Below, one piece after another: positions 7,239-10,750 of a stretch of 10,750 bases of DNA. The DNA comes from CAZGUG01 sp964529035 (GTDB lineage: Bacteria; Bacillota; Clostridia; Ch29): NCBI GenBank assembly GCA_964529035.1, contig CAZGUG010000060.1:1-10750 (forward strand), read 5' to 3'. Numbering within the stretch: the stretch's first letter is position 1; each line of letters opens with the position of its first letter. The notes beneath the pieces are model-generated. The model made no database searches. It was not told the DNA's origin and saw nothing but the letters and a program-made list of their open reading frames with translations. The position numbers and the translations under genes are program-made.

Positions 7239-9506
7239 TCAGCCTTCAATCAGTACTACCAGGCCGTCTTCAAATTCCAGTACCACTTCGTCCCGCAGTT
7301 TAATATCCTCAAGTTCCGCATCTTCTCCGTCAAGCACAACTTCCACATCGTCGTCCAGGTAATAGGTCACGTAGGTGTCATACAATTTCAGGGTAATCTC
7401 CATATCGCCTATGTCCAGCTGTCTCACTATTCCTTCCACTTCTTCAAGCTGTGCTTCAACCTTTGCTACGGTATTGTTGTTTTTGATTTCAAGCTCCGCC
7501 GTCATACCCACAACTAGGTCTTTAATACCGGCCCTGCTGCCTTCCACATAGATGTCCGCATCCTCCAAGCTATAGGTATAGGTTTTACTTCCCACTTCCA
7601 AAGTAATCTTTTCGCCGCCGGTATCTACATTGGTAATTGTGCCTTCCACCTCTGTAATATAATCCACGGCGCGGATTCTTAACGCCAGCCGGGCCCTGTA
7701 CCTCACGGTAACCTTCATGCCCACCTTCAGGTCGTCAAAACCGGCGCTTTTTCCATTCACCCTCATCTCTGTGTACCTGTTGGTATTCAAAGTCCTGTAG
7801 GAACTGCCCACCTTAACCTTTATGGTACCATCCCTGCGGTTAAGCTCGGTTATTATTCCTTCCAGCTCGGCTTCCAGGCCTTCGGCCTGTATCCTCAGGG
7901 CGGTATCTCCCCTGTACCTGACTACAACCGGCATATCCGACATCAAATCGTCCACTTTCGCCTTGGTACCGTCTACATAAACAAGCGTATCGTCGTCTAT
8001 GTCAAAGGTATACCTGGACTTGCCGGTCTCAACCTGTATCCTTGTATCGCTTACCTTGTATATGGTTCCTTCCACTTCCTTTGCGGCTTCATAGGCCTCG
8101 GCATTGATTGTAACCGCCGTACCGTCTTCCGCCGTTATCTCAACCTTCATTCCCTCTTTCAAATCTGCCAGGTCTGCACGTTTACCGTCAAGCCTGATTC
8201 TGGTATCAGAATCCACGCTGTAGGTGCGCAGCCTCCCGCTTTCCAGCCTGATGGTAATCCCCTTGACCCATCCGAGGGTAACAGCGTGTATGGTACCTTC
8301 CACTTCTTCGGTCTCTTCGTCGTCCACATCATGGTCACCTTCGGCACTTATCCTTATAACCCTGTTCCTGTCGTCCACCTTAAGCTTTACATAGTCACCT
8401 ACTTCAATGTCCTTAAGGTCGGCATCCTTGCCGTTCAGAGTTATATCGGCATCGGATTTGACTTCGAATATGAATATGGCTGTGCCGGATTTAATGGTTA
8501 TCTCACGGTTTTTTGCGTCAATATCCCTGACTTCACCCCTGTAATCGGTAATTAGTTTATCCTCGTGCTCATCCTTCAGCTCGATAAATATTACCTTACC
8601 GCTGCTGTTTAAAAATATTTCAACGTAGTCTCCTTTTTTGAGCCCGCCAAAGTTGTAATACTCGCCTTCAATGTAAATTTCTATATTTTCAACGCAGTCA
8701 TACCACTTCTGTCTGCCGTCCACATCAAGCTTAATTTCATAGTTGCTGGTATCAATATCCACTACTTTTCCGTAAATCTCGTTTCCGTCGGTGTCCCTGT
8801 CAACCTTGTTGTCTATGCGCTCCAGAAGGACAGCCATTTCCGCCCTTGATACCGCTCCGTTGGGATTGAAGGTGCCGTCGGCGTTCCCCTTCATAAGCCC
8901 CAGGTCGTTCATTACGTATATATACCCCACTGCTCCCACCGGTATGGCGGTATAGTCTTTAAAGTCAAGTTTGTCTCCCATGTGGTCCTCGGCTATATCT
9001 TCCTTGTCCAGGGCCCTCACGAAGTACTTGGCCACCTCCCAGCGCTTGGCTGCGGAATTGGGATTAAAGTACATCAGGTCCACTTCGTCAAGTATTCCCT
9101 TTTCATAGGCAATATTTACATAGCCGTAAGCCCAGGGATCCAGTCTGCCGCCTTTATACTTGGATACCAGGCTGTCAGCATATCTACTGCTGCGGGCATC
9201 CTCTTCCCAGCCCAAAACCCTTAGGGCCATTACTATCGCCTCAAGCTGTGAAACCGAGGTGTTGGGCTTGAAGGTGTTGTCCCCGTAGCCCTTTATAAGG
9301 CCCTTCACGCACATCTTTTCCATTGCGTTCTTTGCCCAGGGAACCAGGTCAAGGTCCCTAAGGTTTGCAAACGCGGAAAGGGTAACCTTCTTCTGGATGC
9401 CCGGCGGCAACCCCCCCTGCTGCTTCCAGTTGGGCGCAGCATAACCCGTTGCTGCGACCCCCAGTACCAATGCAATAACAATTGTTGTCGCTATTAGCCT
9501 TTTCAT
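7239..9506 (-). CDS. Secreted SLH-domain protein with seven tandem beta-type repeats
   Basis: This 755-residue protein has a clean signal peptide (MKRLIATT, hydrophobic core, cleavage after ATGYAA). Three SLH domains follow at about 45-98, 107-166 and 180-231. Only the third keeps a near-consensus VSRAE motif; the first has VSQLE and the second AKRWE. Residues 243-755 are seven repeats (243-311, 323-389, 401-469, 477-541, 547-613, 619-685, 689-755), most opening with EVEGTI or a variant and carrying a DGK-A-L-DLK-GM-V-type motif. An acidic linker (DHDVDDEETEE) precedes repeat three. The protein is strongly acidic, and no enzyme motif is visible. ATG at 9512 lies one base from the SD AAGGAGG, while ATG at 9506 is seven bases away and is chosen. 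It is transcribed separately from the chemotaxis gene upstream, which has its own terminator. A structural S-layer or surface-rod role is inferred. Confidence 0.9.
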   Translation of the reverse strand: MKRLIATTIVIALVLGVAATGYAAPNWKQQGGLPPGIQKKVTLSAFANLRDLDLVPWAKNAMEKMCVKGLIKGYGDNTFKPNTSVSQLEAIVMALRVLGWEEDARSSRYADSLVSKYKGGRLDPWAYGYVNIAYEKGILDEVDLMYFNPNSAAKRWEVAKYFVRALDKEDIAEDHMGDKLDFKDYTAIPVGAVGYIYVMNDLGLMKGNADGTFNPNGAVSRAEMAVLLERIDNKVDRDTDGNEIYGKVVDIDTSNYEIKLDVDGRQKWYDCVENIEIYIEGEYYNFGGLKKGDYVEIFLNSSGKVIFIELKDEHEDKLITDYRGEVRDIDAKNREITIKSGTAIFIFEVKSDADITLNGKDADLKDIEVGDYVKLKVDDRNRVIRISAEGDHDVDDEETEEVEGTIHAVTLGWVKGITIRLESGRLRTYSVDSDTRIRLDGKRADLADLKEGMKVEITAEDGTAVTINAEAYEAAKEVEGTIYKVSDTRIQVETGKSRYTFDIDDDTLVYVDGTKAKVDDLMSDMPVVVRYRGDTALRIQAEGLEAELEGIITELNRRDGTIKVKVGSSYRTLNTNRYTEMRVNGKSAGFDDLKVGMKVTVRYRARLALRIRAVDYITEVEGTITNVDTGGEKITLEVGSKTYTYSLEDADIYVEGSRAGIKDLVVGMTAELEIKNNNTVAKVEAQLEEVEGIVRQLDIGDMEITLKLYDTYVTYYLDDDVEVVLDGEDAELEDIKLRDEVVLEFEDGLVVLIEG

Positions 9507-9513
9507 ATACATT

Positions 9514-9520
9514 CCTCCTT
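9514..9520 (-). promoter_or_regulatory. Ribosome binding site that sets the start of the seven-repeat SLH gene
   Basis: AAGGAGG on the minus strand, seven bases before ATG at 9506 and only one base before ATG at 9512. The internal ATG is therefore the better start. Confidence 0.75.
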
Positions 9521-9550
9521 GTGGATTTATTGTTATGTACGCTTTGCTTC

Positions 9551-9580
9551 GTTATATATATTCGCACTCTTTTTCCATAA
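9551..9580 (-). promoter_or_regulatory. Weak candidate promoter of the seven-repeat SLH gene
   Basis: On the minus strand TTATGG (9575-9580) and TATAAC (9551-9556) are 18 bases apart in the short gap between the chemotaxis terminator and the SLH start. The -35 match is poor, and an overlapping TATATA offers an alternative -10. The terminator at 9617-9642 makes a promoter in this gap likely, but its exact position is uncertain. Confidence 0.35.
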
Positions 9581-9616
9581 TCCGGGGGTAAATATGCTGG
9601 TAATTTTATGAAAATT

Positions 9617-9642
9617 AAAAAAAGAGGCGGTTTGCCCGCCTC
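9617..9642 (-). terminator. Intrinsic terminator of the chemotaxis receptor gene
   Basis: GAGGCGG (9624-9630) and CCGCCTC (9636-9642) form a perfect seven-pair GC stem with a 5-base loop. It is followed in the minus-strand direction by seven T residues. It lies 16 bases past the stop codon of the chemotaxis gene. Confidence 0.93.
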
Positions 9643-9658
9643 CCAGGTTTATATGCGT

Positions 9659-10750
9659 CTATTTCAGTCTGTATTTGCTTAAAGCACCTTTAAGCCCGGC
9701 AACCAGCTCTTCCATCTGGGAGGATGTTTGTGCCAGCTGCTGGGATGAAGCCGCCTGCTGCTCGGTCACCGATGCAACCTGCTCGGCGGACGAAGCCAGT
9801 TCGTCGGCCAGCACAGACACTTCGTTTATCTGCTTCACCAGGTCTTCCTTGCTTATATTGATATTACGGGAGTTTTCGGAGATTTCACGTATCCTGCTTA
9901 CCACGCCGTCTATATCCGAAGCAATATTTTTGAAAAACTCGGCCGTCTCGCCCACCGCCGTATTCTGCTGTACCGCCACTTCCCGGCCGGTATTCACCGC
10001 ATTCTGGGCATTCTCCATGTTGTTCCTGATATCCGTCACAATGGCCTTTACCTCGGAGGTGGCCTTAAGGCTGTCATCGGCAAGCTTCCTTACCTCCTCC
10101 GCCACAACGGCAAAACCCCTGCCCGCTTCACCGGCCCGGGCAGCCTCAATGGCGGCGTTAAGGGCCAGAAGATTGGTCTGGGCTGCAATATCGTCAATAT
10201 CGCTTATTATCCCGTCTATGCTCCTGGTGCTTTCTTCAAGGGTTTCGAACACCTTTTTAATCTCCTGGCTGGCCCTGTTGCTGTCTTCATTGCGCGCCTT
10301 AAGCTGCTCCACAATGTTTATACCCTTGTCGGTACTGTCCTTTATCCTCTGGGAATTCTCCAATATGGCTTCCATCTGGTCCGCGGCTTCCTTAATTTTT
10401 TCGGATATATCGCCGGTCAGTTCCTTTCCCCGGACAATCCTGTCATACTGCAGCGAAGTCTTCTGTGCCATTTCCTGTATACTGGTCGCCATCTGCTGAC
10501 TTGAAGCCGACGTCTCCTGCGAAGCGGTGGCCAGGCCTTCGGAATAACCGGACACCTTCGAAACGGCATCCTGCACCCCCTGCATAAATCCCCTTATGGA
10601 TTCCAGCATGCCGTTGAAATCCCGACCCAGCTTGCCCAGTTCATCGGCAGAATCTATCTGCGCCCTGACGGTAAGGTCGCCGGCGGAAGCTTCGTCCACC
10701 GCACCGGTGATGCGCTTTACCGGCCCCACTATCGACCCGGTAATAAAATA
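9659..10750 (-). CDS. Methyl-accepting chemotaxis protein, C-terminal part (cut by window edge)
   Basis: The reading frame runs open to the right edge, so the N-terminus (sensor domain and membrane segments) lies outside; 363 residues are visible. The first visible residues (YFITGSIVGPVKRI) are the end of a membrane helix entering a HAMP domain (about residues 8-60). Then comes the long coiled-coil signalling domain with the highly conserved hairpin tip IAAQTNLLALNAAIEAARAG through EEVRKLA (about 188-224), which contacts CheA and CheW. Glutamine/glutamate-rich stretches such as ASQETSASSQQMA are likely adaptation regions methylated by CheR. There is no CheR-tethering pentapeptide at the C-terminus, which ends SKYRLK. 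The GTG at 10729 is an internal valine, not a start. The ligand cannot be told from this part. It has no clear functional link to the SLH genes beyond strand. Confidence 0.95.
   Translation of the reverse strand, partial: YFITGSIVGPVKRITGAVDEASAGDLTVRAQIDSADELGKLGRDFNGMLESIRGFMQGVQDAVSKVSGYSEGLATASQETSASSQQMATSIQEMAQKTSLQYDRIVRGKELTGDISEKIKEAADQMEAILENSQRIKDSTDKGINIVEQLKARNEDSNRASQEIKKVFETLEESTRSIDGIISDIDDIAAQTNLLALNAAIEAARAGEAGRGFAVVAEEVRKLADDSLKATSEVKAIVTDIRNNMENAQNAVNTGREVAVQQNTAVGETAEFFKNIASDIDGVVSRIREISENSRNINISKEDLVKQINEVSVLADELASSAEQVASVTEQQAASSQQLAQTSSQMEELVAGLKGALSKYRLK

Noticed and set aside
7067..7249. Minus-strand open frame of 60 codons between the two SLH genes
   Set aside because: It overlaps the stop of one SLH gene and the upstream part of the other, runs through the terminator hairpin, has no ribosome binding site and no recognisable sequence.
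7100..8800. Repeated DNA such as CCTTCCACTTC in the SLH gene considered as a CRISPR-like or separate repeat
   Set aside because: The recurrences are in frame and encode the EVEG start of each protein repeat, so the coding array explains them.
9675..10499. Plus-strand open frame of 274 codons opposite the chemotaxis gene
   Set aside because: It is antisense to the conserved signalling domain, has low-complexity Ser/Ala-rich translation, and no start signals.
10727..10729. GTG at the right end as the start of the chemotaxis protein
   Set aside because: The frame continues open to the edge with residues typical of a membrane helix entering a HAMP domain, so this codon is internal.

Overview
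The window reads as chromosome from an anaerobic Gram-positive bacterium of the Clostridia type. The evidence is a conserved tal-glpX-rho gene order, two S-layer homology (SLH) proteins, very strong Shine-Dalgarno (SD) sequences, frequent TTG starts, and interspersed GGGACGGTTCT hairpins of a kind I recall from Firmicutes genomes. Base composition looks close to 50% GC, with AT-rich intergenic gaps. I cannot name a genus. Genes are tightly packed, and no gap exceeds about 205 bases. There are no rRNA, tRNA, CRISPR or complete insertion sequence features.

Left part (1-1304): one plus-strand gene encodes a PLP-dependent aminotransferase of the LysN/KAT-II-like group. It converges on rho, and the two share an imperfect hairpin terminator.

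Central-left part (1324-5022, all minus strand): four genes are transcribed in the order zinc-ribbon-like hypothetical protein, transaldolase (tal), class II fructose-1,6-bisphosphatase (glpX) and transcription terminator Rho. Tal and GlpX serve the non-oxidative pentose phosphate pathway and gluconeogenesis. The order matches the Bacillus subtilis tal-murA2-glpX-rho-rpmE neighbourhood, but without murA and rpmE. Rho has a good promoter of its own (2703-2730). SD spacing indicates TTG starts for tal and rho, and TTG is the only visible start for glpX.

Central-right part (5226-9506, minus strand): two adjacent genes encode secreted SLH proteins. Each has a signal peptide, three SLH domains, and then a tandem array of a roughly 70-residue beta-type repeat running to the last residue. 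The first-transcribed protein has seven repeats and the second has five. Each gene is followed within five bases of its stop by a related noncoding module: a CAAACA/TGTTTG inverted repeat, then a GGGACGGTTCT hairpin that works as a terminator. This pair of expanded paralogs with shared 3' modules is the most distinctive part of the window.

Right end (9617-10750, minus strand): the C-terminal part of a methyl-accepting chemotaxis protein, cut by the window edge and ended by a textbook intrinsic terminator.

All calls are from reading the sequence. No database search or structure prediction was run.
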